Part shown: positions 41,651-51,409 of the stretch, in pieces
Layout: each line of letters starts with the position of its first letter
Position numbering within the stretch: the first letter of the stretch is position 1
NCBI RefSeq assembly: GCF_024359525.1
Contig: NZ_JAKZEU010000006.1
Coordinates: forward strand, 1-64,000
Direction: 5' to 3'
Length of the DNA stretch: 64,000 bases
Origin: Paracoccus albicereus
GTDB lineage: Bacteria; Pseudomonadota; Alphaproteobacteria; Rhodobacterales; Rhodobacteraceae
Translations under genes and position numbers: made by a program
The notes under the pieces: generated by a model
Databases searched by the model: none
Seen by the model: only the letters and a program-made list of their open reading frames with translations
What the model was told of the DNA's origin: nothing

Positions 41651-43261
41651 CTAGTCCCGCATCTGCCGGAAAAGCTGCGCCAGATGGCGGGTCGACGCGT
41701 CATGGCCCGGCGCGTCCTGCCCCTTCAGCAGCGGCTCGACCTTCAGCGCCAGTTCCTTGCCCAGTTCGACGCCCCATTGATCGAAGCTGTTGATGCCCAG
41801 GATTACGCCTTCGACGAAGACCCGGTGTTCGTAAAGGGCGACGATTTGGCCCAACGTATAGGGCGTCAGTTGCGAAATCAGCAGCGTGGTCGACGGGCGG
41901 TTTCCTGGAAAAACCCGGTGGCGAGCCTGCTTTTCCAGTTCGTCACCGGTCAGACCCTTGGCCTTCATCAGCGCTCGTGCCTCGTCCAGCGTGCGACCGC
42001 GCATCAAGGCTTCGGATTGCGCAAGGCAGTTCGCGGCCAGAAGGATGTGTTGGTGCGCGAGGTCAGGCTCATGCCCCTTGGCGGCGAGGATGAACTCGCA
42101 GGGCACCACCTGCGTGCCCTGATGGATGAGCTGGTAGAAGGCGTGCTGGCCGTTGGTCCCCGGCTCTCCCCAGACGACCGGGCCGGAGGCGCGGCCAAGA
42201 TCGCTGCCATCCAGCCGCACGCCCTTGCCGTTCGATTCCATTTCCAGTTGCTGCAGATAGGCAGGCAGCCTCGCGAGGCGATTGTCATAGGGCAGGACCG
42301 CGCGCGTCGGATAGCCGCAGACCTGATTGTGCCAGATGCCGACCAACGCCAGCAGGACCGGCATATTTTCGGCCAGTGGCGCAGCGCGGAAATGCGCGTC
42401 CATCGCGGCACCGCCTGCAAGGAACTGGTCGAAATCGTCCGGTCCGATTGCCAGCATCAGCGACAGGCCGATCGGACCCCAGACCGAATAGCGCCCGCCG
42501 ACCCAATCCTCGAACCCGAAGACGCGGCTTTCCTCGATGCCGAAGGCGGCGGTCTTGTCCATCGCGGTGGACACTGCGGCGAACTGGCTGCCGGGGTCGC
42601 TGACGCCCGTGCCCATCCACGCTTTCGCGGTCTCGGCATTGGTCATCGTCTCGATCGTGGTGAAGGTCTTGGAGGCCACGATCACCAGCGTCCGCGCGGG
42701 ATCCAGATCTTTCAGCGTGTCGGCGATATCGGCGCCGTCCACGTTGCTGACGAAATGCACCCGTGGTCCGTCGGCGTAAGGAGCCAGCGCCAGTGTCGCC
42801 ATCGCGGGACCAAGATCCGATCCACCGATGCCGATATTGACGACGTCGGTGAAGGCCCCACCCTGCCCCGCGATCTCGCCCGACCGCACTGCATCGGCGA
42901 AAGCCCGCATCCGCGCCAGACCGTCGCGCACTCCGATCGACACATCCTTGCCGTCGACCGTCACCGCGCGGCCGGGATTGCGCAGCGCAGTGTGCAGGAC
43001 GGCGCGATCCTCTGTCTCGTTGATGCGCTGGCCTGCGAACATCGCCTCGCGCCGCGCTTCCACCTCAGCTTTGCCCGCAAGGGCCAACAACAGCGCGCGC
43101 GCGTCGTCATCGATGGCGGTCTTGGACCAGTCGAAGGCAAGGCCATCCGCGCGCAGGCAATGGCTTTCCGCACGGCCGGGATCTGCGTCCAGCAGGTCCG
43201 CGATCCTTGTCCCCATGCTTGCCTTGCGGTGATCGTCGAGCCTGCGCCAGATGTCGCCCAT
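41651..43261 (-). CDS. pgi: Glucose-6-phosphate isomerase
   Basis: Interconverts glucose-6-phosphate and fructose-6-phosphate. The 536-residue protein carries both family signatures: [21 protein letters not shown] (PGI signature 1 region with catalytic Glu and His) and [32 protein letters not shown] (signature 2 with the lysine). The phosphate-binding [14 protein letters not shown] and [12 protein letters not shown] are intact. AAGGGGG lies five bases before ATG 43261, hence this start. An in-frame ATG at 43276 overlaps the pgl stop as ATGA and is the alternative. It is third in zwf-pgl-pgi. Confidence 0.95.
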   Translation of the reverse strand: MGDIWRRLDDHRKASMGTRIADLLDADPGRAESHCLRADGLAFDWSKTAIDDDARALLLALAGKAEVEARREAMFAGQRINETEDRAVLHTALRNPGRAVTVDGKDVSIGVRDGLARMRAFADAVRSGEIAGQGGAFTDVVNIGIGGSDLGPAMATLALAPYADGPRVHFVSNVDGADIADTLKDLDPARTLVIVASKTFTTIETMTNAETAKAWMGTGVSDPGSQFAAVSTAMDKTAAFGIEESRVFGFEDWVGGRYSVWGPIGLSLMLAIGPDDFDQFLAGGAAMDAHFRAAPLAENMPVLLALVGIWHNQVCGYPTRAVLPYDNRLARLPAYLQQLEMESNGKGVRLDGSDLGRASGPVVWGEPGTNGQHAFYQLIHQGTQVVPCEFILAAKGHEPDLAHQHILLAANCLAQSEALMRGRTLDEARALMKAKGLTGDELEKQARHRVFPGNRPSTTLLISQLTPYTLGQIVALYEHRVFVEGVILGINSFDQWGVELGKELALKVEPLLKGQDAPGHDASTRHLAQLFRQMRD

Positions 43262-43272
43262 GTCCGCCCCCT

Positions 43273-43944
43273 TCATTCCGCCCAGTGAACCGTCGCATCG
43301 TCCAGGAAGGCGCGGATCGGCGCATCAACCGGGTCCGCCTTGCGTGCTCGTTCCAGCGCTTCGCGCTTTTCCGGTCCCATGATCAGCACATGGGTGTGGA
43401 TCGCGTTTCTCAGCAACCGCGCGGTCAGCGTCACGCGCGGCTCGTCGGCGCCTTCCGCCCGTATCGCCATCAGCGGAGGCGCGTCAGGCGCCAGTGCCTG
43501 TTCCAGCCCCGGCGCGCCCGGAAACAGGCTCGCCGTATGCATGTCGGTGCCCATCCCCAGAACCACGACGGTAATCGGCAGATGCGGCTCGATCCGCTGA
43601 CCCAGCACCTCGATCGCGTCCTCGGGTGTGGGATCGCCTGTGTAGAGATCGACATAATCGGCCGCGGCAGCCTTGTCCTTCAGCAGATGACGACGCAGCA
43701 GGCGGCTGTTGGAACGCTTGTGGTCCCCGTTCACCCAGCGTTCGTCGCCCAGAAAGACCGTGACCCGGCCCCAATCGAGGTCGTTGCCCGACAGGTTGTC
43801 GAAGACCGGCGAGGGGGTGGTGCCACCCGGGACGCACAGGCTTGAACGGTCGTTCGTGCGCAGGTGCTGGCCCAGTTGTCCGGTCAGCTTGTCGGCCAGC
43901 ATCAGCGCCAGCATCTCGCGGTCGGGATATTCGACGAATTCCAT
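43273..43944 (-). CDS. pgl: 6-phosphogluconolactonase
   Basis: Hydrolyses 6-phosphogluconolactone made by Zwf to 6-phosphogluconate. The 223-residue protein is of the DevB/SOL type: [18 protein letters not shown] near residue 38, [23 protein letters not shown] and [17 protein letters not shown], the last holding the family's active-site His region. It lies 16 bases downstream of zwf, with its stop at the pgi start, so the three enzymes are made from one message. Confidence 0.95.
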   Translation of the reverse strand: MEFVEYPDREMLALMLADKLTGQLGQHLRTNDRSSLCVPGGTTPSPVFDNLSGNDLDWGRVTVFLGDERWVNGDHKRSNSRLLRRHLLKDKAAAADYVDLYTGDPTPEDAIEVLGQRIEPHLPITVVVLGMGTDMHTASLFPGAPGLEQALAPDAPPLMAIRAEGADEPRVTLTARLLRNAIHTHVLIMGPEKREALERARKADPVDAPIRAFLDDATVHWAE

Positions 43945-43960
43945 GGCAGGCTTCCTTGGC

Positions 43961-45412
43961 TCAGGCCCGTATTTCTCTCCAGCGACGATTGTCGCGGTGC
44001 ATCAGGCGCAACGCCTCCTCAGGGCCGGAGGATCCAGCATCGTAAGGTTCGGGTCGGATCTTCGAGCCTTCCCAGGCCTCGATGATCGGGTCGGTCCACG
44101 CCCAGGCCGCCTCGACCTCGTCGCCACGCATGAACAGCGTCTGGTTGCCACGGATCACGTCCATGATCAGCCGTTCGTAGGCGTCGGGCATGTCGGTGCC
44201 ATCGTCGCCGAGCGCGTCGGCGAAGGACATGTCCAGCGGGACCTGGGTCAGGCGCATCCCGCCCGGACCCGGCTCCTTGATCATCACTTTCAGGTTCATG
44301 CCTTCGTTCGGTTGCAGGCGGATCACCAGCTCGTTCGCCTTCGGCCCGCCCTCATCGTCGAAGATCGAGTGCGGCGGCTCCTTGAAGGTGATGGCGATCT
44401 CGGACGTGCGCGCCCGAAGCTTCTTGCCCGTGCGCAGGTAGAAGGGCGTTCCCTGCCAGCGCCAGTTCGAGATGCGGACCTTCAGCGCGACATAGCTTTC
44501 CGTGCGAGAAGCCGGATTCTCGGCATCGTCGGTATAGCCCGGCGCGTCCTCTGTCGCCTGATACTGACCGCGCACGATGTCGCCGGGCTCCAACGGCTCA
44601 AGCGCGCGGATCACCTTCAGCTTCTCGTCACGCACGGCGTCGGGGTCGAAATGATAGGGCGGCTCCATCGCGATCAGGCACAGAAGCTGCATCATGTGGT
44701 TCTGGACCATGTCCCGGATCGCGCCGGACTTGTCGTAATAGCTGCCGCGCCCGGCCACGCCCACCGTCTCGGCGACGGTGATCTGGACGTGATCGACATA
44801 TTCGGACTTCCACAGCGGCTCGAACAGGATGTTGGCGAAGCGCACGGCCATCAGGTTCTGGACCGTCTCCTTCCCAAGATAATGGTCGATCCGGTAGATC
44901 TGCTCTTCCTTGAAGTGCTCGCGCAGGACGGCGTTCAATGCATGGGCGCTGGCCAGATCGCGGCCGAAGGGTTTCTCGACGACGATGCGGGTGTGGTCGT
45001 CCGCGATCCCGAAGCGGGCGAGATGTTCGGCCAGATCGCCGAAAAGCGAGGGCGCGACCGAGAAGTAGAAGGCATGGATCGCGCCCGCGCGCATCCGCGA
45101 CTTCAACTCGTCCCAACCCCCGTCGCCCTTGGCGTCGATCGAGACGTAACCCAGATGACGCAGGAAATCGGCGAGCGTATCCGAACCTTCATCGACCTTG
45201 CCGAACTCGACGATTGCGGCCTTGGCCTCGGCGCGGAAGGCGTCGTCGTCCTGTTCGGTTCGTGCCGCGCCGATGATCTGCGCCGTCTTCGGAATCTGGC
45301 CGGCGACAAAGCGGCGATAAAGACCGGGCAGGATCTTGCGATGGGCCAGATCCCCCGTGGCGCCGAAGATCACTAGGTCGAAATCATCGACCGGAATGAC
45401 GCGCGAAACCAT
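43961..45412 (-). CDS. zwf: Glucose-6-phosphate 1-dehydrogenase
   Basis: Oxidises glucose-6-phosphate to the lactone with reduction of NAD(P), the entry to the Entner-Doudoroff and pentose phosphate routes. The 483-residue protein has the Rossmann motif VIFGATGDLAHRK near the N-terminus and the substrate signature RIDHYLGKE with catalytic lysine and histidine. EKPFGRDLASA is the coenzyme-loop region. AAGGAG at about 45423-45418 fixes ATG 45412; an adjacent TTG is unlikely. A LacI-type near-palindrome lies about 40 bases upstream. It is first in zwf-pgl-pgi. Confidence 0.95.
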   Translation of the reverse strand: MVSRVIPVDDFDLVIFGATGDLAHRKILPGLYRRFVAGQIPKTAQIIGAARTEQDDDAFRAEAKAAIVEFGKVDEGSDTLADFLRHLGYVSIDAKGDGGWDELKSRMRAGAIHAFYFSVAPSLFGDLAEHLARFGIADDHTRIVVEKPFGRDLASAHALNAVLREHFKEEQIYRIDHYLGKETVQNLMAVRFANILFEPLWKSEYVDHVQITVAETVGVAGRGSYYDKSGAIRDMVQNHMMQLLCLIAMEPPYHFDPDAVRDEKLKVIRALEPLEPGDIVRGQYQATEDAPGYTDDAENPASRTESYVALKVRISNWRWQGTPFYLRTGKKLRARTSEIAITFKEPPHSIFDDEGGPKANELVIRLQPNEGMNLKVMIKEPGPGGMRLTQVPLDMSFADALGDDGTDMPDAYERLIMDVIRGNQTLFMRGDEVEAAWAWTDPIIEAWEGSKIRPEPYDAGSSGPEEALRLMHRDNRRWREIRA

Positions 45413-45450
45413 CAAACTCTCCTTCGCTGTCCGGCTTTGCTCTAGCCTAT

Positions 45451-45462
45451 GTTAGCGTTAAC
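45451..45462. promoter_or_regulatory. LacI-type operator candidate upstream of zwf
   Basis: GTTAGCGTTAAC is a 12-bp palindrome with one mismatch and a central CG, the form of operators bound by LacI-family carbon regulators. It lies between zwf and the PIN-domain gene. It resembles the TTTAACGTTAAA palindrome at 32918-32929. The cognate regulator is not in the window. Confidence 0.5.
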
Positions 45463-45473
45463 GACAACCCGGA

Positions 45474-46013
45474 TCAGCGCCGCAGCGCCCGACCCAGACG
45501 GGGCAGCCGCGCGCGTTTCATCAGGTTGGACAAGGGCATTGCCCCGCCCAGTCGTTCGGCTTTGGCGTGCGCGGCAACAACGGCCGCAGTGACCGCATCG
45601 GGATGCGCGGCCCAAAGATCGGTCAGGAACGGGTCGGGATGGATGGCACGCAGCCCCAGGGGCGCGATCACCCGACGCGGAAAGTCCTGCAGATTGGCAG
45701 TCACGATCAGATCGGCATCCGCGTTCAGCGCCGCCTCGATCACATGCGCGTCGGCGGGGTCAGGCAGGTCGAAGCCGGCGGTGCGGACACCTGCGTCGGA
45801 AACCTTCGCTTCGGGAAACGCGTCGACCATCAGGGCGATCTCGGCGCCCGCCACCGTCTCGCCCTCCGGGCCGAGCCGCGCGGCGACGTGGCGCCATTCG
45901 TCCAGAATCCGCTGTGACCAGGACGGTGTGTACAGACCGGCCGCCGCGACCCCGATCAGGATCTCGCGCAGCACGGTCGGGTAAAGCACGTTGGCGTCGA
46001 GAAGCGCCTTCAT
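45474..46013 (-). CDS. PIN-domain protein
   Basis: The 179-residue protein begins KALLDANVLYPTVLREILI, the PIN nuclease start with the first metal-binding Asp. It continues with SQRILDEWRHV (Glu), DLPDPADAHVIEAALNADADLIVTANLQDFP, where the paired Asp residues and the TxNxxDF motif complete a PIN active site. Many PIN proteins are VapC-type RNase toxins. Here no antitoxin precedes it. Instead it overlaps the rRNA methyltransferase gene by ATGA. An RNase role is likely; toxin status is unsupported. Confidence 0.82.
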   Translation of the reverse strand: MKALLDANVLYPTVLREILIGVAAAGLYTPSWSQRILDEWRHVAARLGPEGETVAGAEIALMVDAFPEAKVSDAGVRTAGFDLPDPADAHVIEAALNADADLIVTANLQDFPRRVIAPLGLRAIHPDPFLTDLWAAHPDAVTAAVVAAHAKAERLGGAMPLSNLMKRARLPRLGRALRR

Positions 46014-47221
46014 CCGTCCAGCCGGAAGAACAGTGCCTTGAGATAGCCGGTCTCTGCCAGTTGCGGCAGGACCGGGTGGTCGGGTCCGGCCTGCCCGGTC
46101 TGGATCAGTTGCGCCCGACGTCCGCCGCGACCGATCCCGCGGGCCGAAGCATTGCGGAACGCGGTCAGGTCGGCCGCGTGGCTGCAGGAACAAAGGACGA
46201 GATAACCGCCCGGCGCGACCAGCGGCGCGGACAGACGCGCAACGCGTTCATAGGCGCGCAAGCCTGCCTCCAGTGCCTGCTTGCTGGGCGCGAAAGCGGG
46301 CGGGTCGCAGATCACCAAGTCGAAGCGCTCGCCATCGGTGGCCATGCCCTCCAGCGCCTTGAACGCGTCCGACTGCCGCGCTTCCAGCCGCTCGGCCATG
46401 CCCATCGCCTGTGCCCCCCCGCGGGCGAGGTCAAGCGCCGCGGCGCTGCCGTCGACGCAGACGGCGCCCGCCGCGCCCGAGGCGAGTGCCGCCAGCCCGA
46501 ACCCGCCTACATGGCTGAAGACATCCAGCACCCGGCCGCCGCCATGCAGGCGCTGTGCGAAGGCGTGGTTGGGGCGCTGATCGAAAAACAGGCCGGTCTT
46601 CTGCCCACCCATCAGGTCGGCCAGATAGATCGCGCCATTCATCGGCACCGGGATCGGCGCATCGGGCGTGGCCCCAATCAGCACCTCCATCCGCTCGTCC
46701 AACCCTTCAAGACTGCGCGCCCGCCCCTGCCCGTTCAGGATCACGGTCGAGACGCCCGTCACCGCTACCAGCGCGGCTGCCAGATCGCCGGCCATGCGAT
46801 CCGCCCATGCGGCGTTCGGCTGGATCACCGCATGATCGCCGAAACGGTCGATGATCACGCCGGGCAGCCCATCCGCCTCGGCATGGACCAACCGGTAGAA
46901 GGGCCGATCGAACAGCCGTTCGCGCAGCGCCAACGCGCGGGACAGGCACGTGGTCAGCCAATCAGGATCGATCCGCGCATTCGGATCGGCGTCCATGACC
47001 CGGCCGGTGATCTTGCTGTCGGGATTCACCGTGACCAGCGCAAGCGGCCGCCGCTCGGCATCCTCCAGCACCGCGAAGCTGCCGGGCGTAATGCTGCGGC
47101 TGCGGCGATCCAGCACGACCTCATCGGCATAGACCCAGGGGAAACCGTGGCGGATTGCCAGCGGCTTGGATTTCGGACGCAGGCGGATGACGGGCAGTTC
47201 GGCGGTCGTGTCGCTGGACAT
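46010..47221 (-). CDS. RlmI-type class I rRNA methyltransferase
   Basis: S-adenosylmethionine-dependent methyltransferase of the RlmI family, which in E. coli makes m5C1962 of 23S rRNA. The 403-residue protein starts with a PUA domain (LRPKSKPLAIRHGFPWVYADEV). A central linker domain follows (GLPGVIIDRFGDHAVIQ), then the Rossmann methyltransferase with VLDVFSHVGGFGLAALASGA (SAM loop) and LVICDPPAFAPSK. CSCSHA carries a conserved cysteine. GGAG six bases before ATG 47221 fixes the start; a longer in-frame reading has none. It is translationally coupled to the PIN gene. Confidence 0.88.
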   Translation of the reverse strand: MSSDTTAELPVIRLRPKSKPLAIRHGFPWVYADEVVLDRRSRSITPGSFAVLEDAERRPLALVTVNPDSKITGRVMDADPNARIDPDWLTTCLSRALALRERLFDRPFYRLVHAEADGLPGVIIDRFGDHAVIQPNAAWADRMAGDLAAALVAVTGVSTVILNGQGRARSLEGLDERMEVLIGATPDAPIPVPMNGAIYLADLMGGQKTGLFFDQRPNHAFAQRLHGGGRVLDVFSHVGGFGLAALASGAAGAVCVDGSAAALDLARGGAQAMGMAERLEARQSDAFKALEGMATDGERFDLVICDPPAFAPSKQALEAGLRAYERVARLSAPLVAPGGYLVLCSCSHAADLTAFRNASARGIGRGGRRAQLIQTGQAGPDHPVLPQLAETGYLKALFFRLDG

Positions 47222-47271
47222 GGCGGGCTCCTTCACCGCGACCTGTGGCACGGGCGCGCGCGTGCGTCCAG

Positions 47272-47738
47272 CTACAGCCAGCGCCGCACGCGGGCGGTGT
47301 AGTCGCGGAACTCCTGTCCGAAGATCGTCTGCAGATAGCGTTCCTCACGACGGACGACGCCCACATGAAGGACAGAAGCCGCGACCAGCCACATCAGCGC
47401 GATGCCGGGACTGCCAAACCACAGCCCGAAACCCGCAAGCAGCAGCAGAAGCCCGACGTAGATGGGATTGCGGGTCCGCCCGAAGATCCCGGTCGTGACA
47501 AGATTGGTGGACGGCTTCCACGGCTCGATCGCGGTCTTCGCGCGGTGCATCGTCCACGCGGCAAGCCCGGCGAGCGCGAACGCCGCGAGTCCCGTGATGA
47601 CGCCGAGGGCGCGCATCCAGCGGGTGCAGCGCCGCCCCATCCAATGGCGGAATCAAGCCCGAGGCCGAGGAACAGTGCCGCAAGAACGATCAGCGGCGGC
47701 GGTGCGATGACGCCCGCGTTCCGCGGCACCTCGCTCAC
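47272..47738 (-). pseudogene. Isoprenylcysteine methyltransferase-like membrane protein, frameshifted
   Basis: The N-terminal part (MSEVPRNAGVIAPPPLIVLAALFLGLGLDS) reads from a GTG at 47738 that overlaps the pyc stop as GTGA. The rest is in a different frame from about 47620 on: ALGVITGLAAFALAGLAAW, then EPWKPSTNLVTTGIFGRTRNPIYVG and ERYLQTIFGQEFRDYTARVRRWL. The second part is the conserved core of the ICMT/PEMT-like membrane methyltransferase family. Together they make one complete protein of about 155 residues if a single-base shift is allowed near 47590-47645. Either a genuine frameshift or a sequencing error explains this. Confidence 0.75.
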
Positions 47739-50700
47739 TCGTCCTCCATCTCGATCAACAGGTCCTTGGCGTCGATCTGCTGGCCGGCCTTGACGTGAAC
47801 CGCCTTGACCGTGCCGTTGCGCTCGGCGTGAAGTCCGCTCTCCATCTTCATCGCCTCGATGGTCAGAAGCAGGTCGCCCTGTGCGACCTTGGCGCCCGCA
47901 CTGGCCGCGACCGAGGCGATGACACCCGGCATCGGCGCGCCGATATGGGCGGGGTTCGCGGGATCTGCCTTGGGCATCACGCTCGCTTCGGACTTCACCT
48001 TGCGGTCGGGCACACGGACGACGCGGGGCTGGCCGTTCAATTCGAAGAAAATCTTGGCGTCACCCGATTCATCGGTCTCGCCCACGGCCTGCAGCCGGAT
48101 TTCCAGCGTCTTGCCGGGGTCGATCTCGGCCGTGATCTCTTCACCCGGCTCCATCCCGTAAAAGAAGGTGCGCGTCGGCAGTGAACGGACCGGGCCATAG
48201 ATGCGGCGCCGCCCCATGTAGTCGAGATAGACCTTCGGATACATCAGGTAGGAATTCAGGTCCTCGTCATCGACGGCCAGACCCTCCAGCTCGTCGCTGA
48301 CCTCCTGCCGGGTCGCTTCCAGATCGACCGGCTTCAGCTGAGCACCCGGCCGCCCCTCGATCGGTTTCTCGCCCTTCAGGATACGTTTCTGGATCGCTTC
48401 GGGCCAACCGCCGGGGGGCTGGCCCAGCTTGCCGCGCATCATGTCGATCACGCTGTCGGGGAAGCTGACGTCGCGCTTGGGGTCCAGCACGTCCCTGGTG
48501 GTCAGGCCCTGGCTGACCATCATCAGCGCCATGTCGCCCACCACCTTCGAGGACGGCGTGACCTTCACGATATCGCCGAACATCGCGTTCACGTCGGCAT
48601 AGGTCTGGGCGACCTCGTGCCAGCGATCGTCCAGCCCCATCGACTTGGCCTGAGCCTTGAGGTTGGTGAACTGCCCGCCCGGCATCTCGTGCAGATAGAC
48701 CTCGGAGGCGGGCGATTGCTGGCCGCTCTCGAACGCCGCGTAATTCTCGCGAACACGCTCCCAGTAATTGCTGATCTCGCGGATCGCACCGATGTCGAGG
48801 CCGGTGTCGCGATCGGTGCGCGCCAGCGCCTCGACCACCGAACCCAGCGTCGGCTGGCTGGTGTTGCCCGACAGCGCGTCCATCGCGCAATCGACCGCAT
48901 CGACACCCGCTGCGGCGGCAGCAAGGATCGAGGCGCCGCCCATCCCGCTGGTGTCGTGGGTGTGGAAGTGGATCGGCAGGCCAACCTCTTCCTTCAGCGC
49001 GCGGACCAGCATCCCGGCGGCGGTCGGTTTCAGCAAGCCTGCCATGTCCTTCAGGCCCAGGATATGCGCGCCGGCGTCGCGCAACTGCTTGCCCATGTCG
49101 ACATAGTATTTCAGATCGTATTTGGACCGGGCCGGATCGGTCACGTCACCGGTGTAGCAGATCGACGCCTCGCAGATCTTGCCGCTTTCGACCACGCTGT
49201 CGATCGCCACGCGCATCTGCTCGGTCCAGTTGAGCGCGTCGAACACCCGGAACACGTCGATTCCGGTTTCCGCCGCCTGCTTGATGAAGGCGCGAACGAC
49301 ATTGTCGGGATAGACCGTGTAGCCGACACCGTTGCTGGACCGGAACAGCATCTGGGTCATCAGGTTCGGCATGCGCTCGCGGATGTCGCGCAACCGCTGC
49401 CACGGACATTCCTGAAGGAAGCGATAGGCCACGTCGAAGGTCGCACCGCCCCAGCATTCGACGCTGAAGAGTTGCGGAAGATTCGCGGCATAGGCGGGCG
49501 CCACGCGGACCATGTCGATGGATCGCATCCTCGTTGCCAGCAGCGACTGGTGCGCATCACGCATCGTGGTGTCGGTGATCAGCAACTGCTTCTGCGCGGC
49601 CATCCAGTCGGCCACGGCCTGCGCACCCTTTTCCTCCAGCATCTGGCGCGTGCCCGGCGCCGGATCGGCGCGCAGGGCGGGCGGCTCGGGCAGGGTTACC
49701 TCGGCGGCCGGTTTCGGTGTCCCCGCTGTTTCGGGATGTCCGTTCACCGTCACGTCGCCGATATAGGTCAGGATCTTCGTGGCCCGGTCGCGGCGCTTGC
49801 GGAACTGGAATAGGTCCGGCGTCGTGTCGATGAACTTGGTCGTATAGGTATCGTTCAGAAAGGTCGGATGCTTCAGCAGGTTGATGACGAAATCGATGTT
49901 CGTGCTGACGCCGCGCACGCGGAATTCGCGCAAGGCGCGGTCCATCCGCTTGATCGCCTGGTCCGGCGTCTGCGCCCAGGCCGTGACCTTCACCAGCAGT
50001 GAATCGTAGAAGCGGGTGATGACGCCGCCCGCATAGGCGGTGCCGCCGTCCAGGCGGATGCCCATGCCGGTCGCGCTGCGATAGGCGGTGATGCGGCCGT
50101 AGTCGGGGATGAAGTTGTTCTGCGGATCCTCGGTCGTCACACGGCACTGGACCGCATGACCGGACAGCGTAATGTCGGCCTGGTTGGCGACACCGGTGGC
50201 TTCGGCCAGTGTCGCGCCTTCGGCGATCTTGATCTGGGATTGGACGATGTCGATCCCGGTGACCTCCTCGGTTACGGTATGCTCGACCTGAACCCGCGGG
50301 TTCACCTCGATGAAGTAAAACTGGTCGTTTTCCATATCCATCAGGAACTCGACCGTGCCGGCGCATTCATAGCCGACCGCCTGCCCGATCTTCAGCGCCA
50401 ACCCGCAGACCTCTTGCCGTTGCGCTTCCGTCAGATAGGGCGCGGGCGCGCGCTCGACGACCTTCTGGTTTCGGCGCTGCACGGTGCAGTCGCGTTCGTA
50501 AAGGTGATAGAGTCCGCCATGCGTGTCGCCAAGCAACTGCACCTCGACGTGCCGGGCGCGCAGGATCATCTTTTCCAGATAGCCCTCGCCGTTGCCGAAC
50601 GCGGCCTCGGCCTCGCGCCTTCCCTCGCGGACCTTGTCGATCAGCTCTTCGGGCCCGTTGATCGGACGCATCCCGCGCCCGCCGCCGCCCCAGGACGCCT

Positions 50701-51175
50701 TCAGCATCAGCGGATAACCGATCTCGGCGGCCTCCGCCTTGATCGCTTCGAAGTCCTCACCCAGCACCTCGGTCGCGGGGATCACGGGGACGCCGGCCTC
50801 GATCGCGACCTTGCGCGCGCTGGCCTTGTCGCCCAAGGCGCGCATGGTTTCGGCCCGCGGGCCGATGAAGGTGATGCCCGCCTTGTCGCAAGCGTCCACG
50901 AATTCGGGATTTTCCGACAGCAGGCCGTAGCCGGGATGGATCGCGTCGGCGTGGCATTCCTTGGCCACGCGGATGATTTCCGGGATCGACAGATAGGCCG
51001 CGACCGGCCCCAGTCCTTCGCCGATCCGATATGCCTCGTCCGCCTTGAAGCGGTGCAGGCCCAGCTTGTCCTCTTCCGCGTAGACAGCGACGGTTCGCTT
51101 GCCCAGCTCGTTTGCGGCACGCATTACCCGGATCGCGATCTCTCCGCGGTTTGCCACGAGGATCTTCTTGAACAT
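47735..51175 (-). CDS. pyc: Pyruvate carboxylase
   Basis: Biotin enzyme that carboxylates pyruvate to oxaloacetate, the anaplerotic feed of the TCA cycle. The 1146-residue protein has all domains of the single-chain form. Biotin carboxylase is residues 1 to about 450 (KILVANRGEIAIRV, MLKASWGGGGRGMR, FIEVNPRVQVEHTVTE). Carboxyltransferase is about 530-810 (TTMRDAHQSLLATR, ECWGGATFDVAYRFL, FHTHDTSG). The carboxyl-terminal biotinyl domain has EAMKMES, with K1110 as biotin site. CAGGAGT precedes ATG 51175. It overlaps the frameshifted methyltransferase downstream by GTGA. Confidence 0.97.
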   Translation of the reverse strand: MFKKILVANRGEIAIRVMRAANELGKRTVAVYAEEDKLGLHRFKADEAYRIGEGLGPVAAYLSIPEIIRVAKECHADAIHPGYGLLSENPEFVDACDKAGITFIGPRAETMRALGDKASARKVAIEAGVPVIPATEVLGEDFEAIKAEAAEIGYPLMLKASWGGGGRGMRPINGPEELIDKVREGRREAEAAFGNGEGYLEKMILRARHVEVQLLGDTHGGLYHLYERDCTVQRRNQKVVERAPAPYLTEAQRQEVCGLALKIGQAVGYECAGTVEFLMDMENDQFYFIEVNPRVQVEHTVTEEVTGIDIVQSQIKIAEGATLAEATGVANQADITLSGHAVQCRVTTEDPQNNFIPDYGRITAYRSATGMGIRLDGGTAYAGGVITRFYDSLLVKVTAWAQTPDQAIKRMDRALREFRVRGVSTNIDFVINLLKHPTFLNDTYTTKFIDTTPDLFQFRKRRDRATKILTYIGDVTVNGHPETAGTPKPAAEVTLPEPPALRADPAPGTRQMLEEKGAQAVADWMAAQKQLLITDTTMRDAHQSLLATRMRSIDMVRVAPAYAANLPQLFSVECWGGATFDVAYRFLQECPWQRLRDIRERMPNLMTQMLFRSSNGVGYTVYPDNVVRAFIKQAAETGIDVFRVFDALNWTEQMRVAIDSVVESGKICEASICYTGDVTDPARSKYDLKYYVDMGKQLRDAGAHILGLKDMAGLLKPTAAGMLVRALKEEVGLPIHFHTHDTSGMGGASILAAAAAGVDAVDCAMDALSGNTSQPTLGSVVEALARTDRDTGLDIGAIREISNYWERVRENYAAFESGQQSPASEVYLHEMPGGQFTNLKAQAKSMGLDDRWHEVAQTYADVNAMFGDIVKVTPSSKVVGDMALMMVSQGLTTRDVLDPKRDVSFPDSVIDMMRGKLGQPPGGWPEAIQKRILKGEKPIEGRPGAQLKPVDLEATRQEVSDELEGLAVDDEDLNSYLMYPKVYLDYMGRRRIYGPVRSLPTRTFFYGMEPGEEITAEIDPGKTLEIRLQAVGETDESGDAKIFFELNGQPRVVRVPDRKVKSEASVMPKADPANPAHIGAPMPGVIASVAASAGAKVAQGDLLLTIEAMKMESGLHAERNGTVKAVHVKAGQQIDAKDLLIEMEDE

Positions 51176-51327
51176 GCGCCACTCCTGAAGCTGGTTCGTC
51201 GCATCCTAGCAATGCCGCAATGCAGCGCAAGCGTCAGCGCGAACGGCTCGTCTGAAGGGCTGAGCCGCGCGGCAAGCTGCCGCCAGGACGATCAGGCGGC
51301 ACTTTCCGATAGAAACCTTGTTCGGAT

Positions 51328-51342
51328 GTTCTAGATATGTTC
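51328..51342 (+). promoter_or_regulatory. LexA (SOS) box upstream of uvrA
   Basis: GTTC-TAGATAT-GTTC is an exact match to the direct-repeat LexA box of Alphaproteobacteria (GTTC-N7-GTTC). A third GTTC lies at 51320-51323, four bases before the first. The site is about 68 bases before the uvrA start, in the gap between divergent pyc and uvrA. Confidence 0.85.
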
Positions 51343-51409
51343 CCATGCGCCGGTTGCGTTTTCGACCTGCGTGACTATCTGATGCGCTTGACCTGAAGGG
51401 GCGCGGTCC

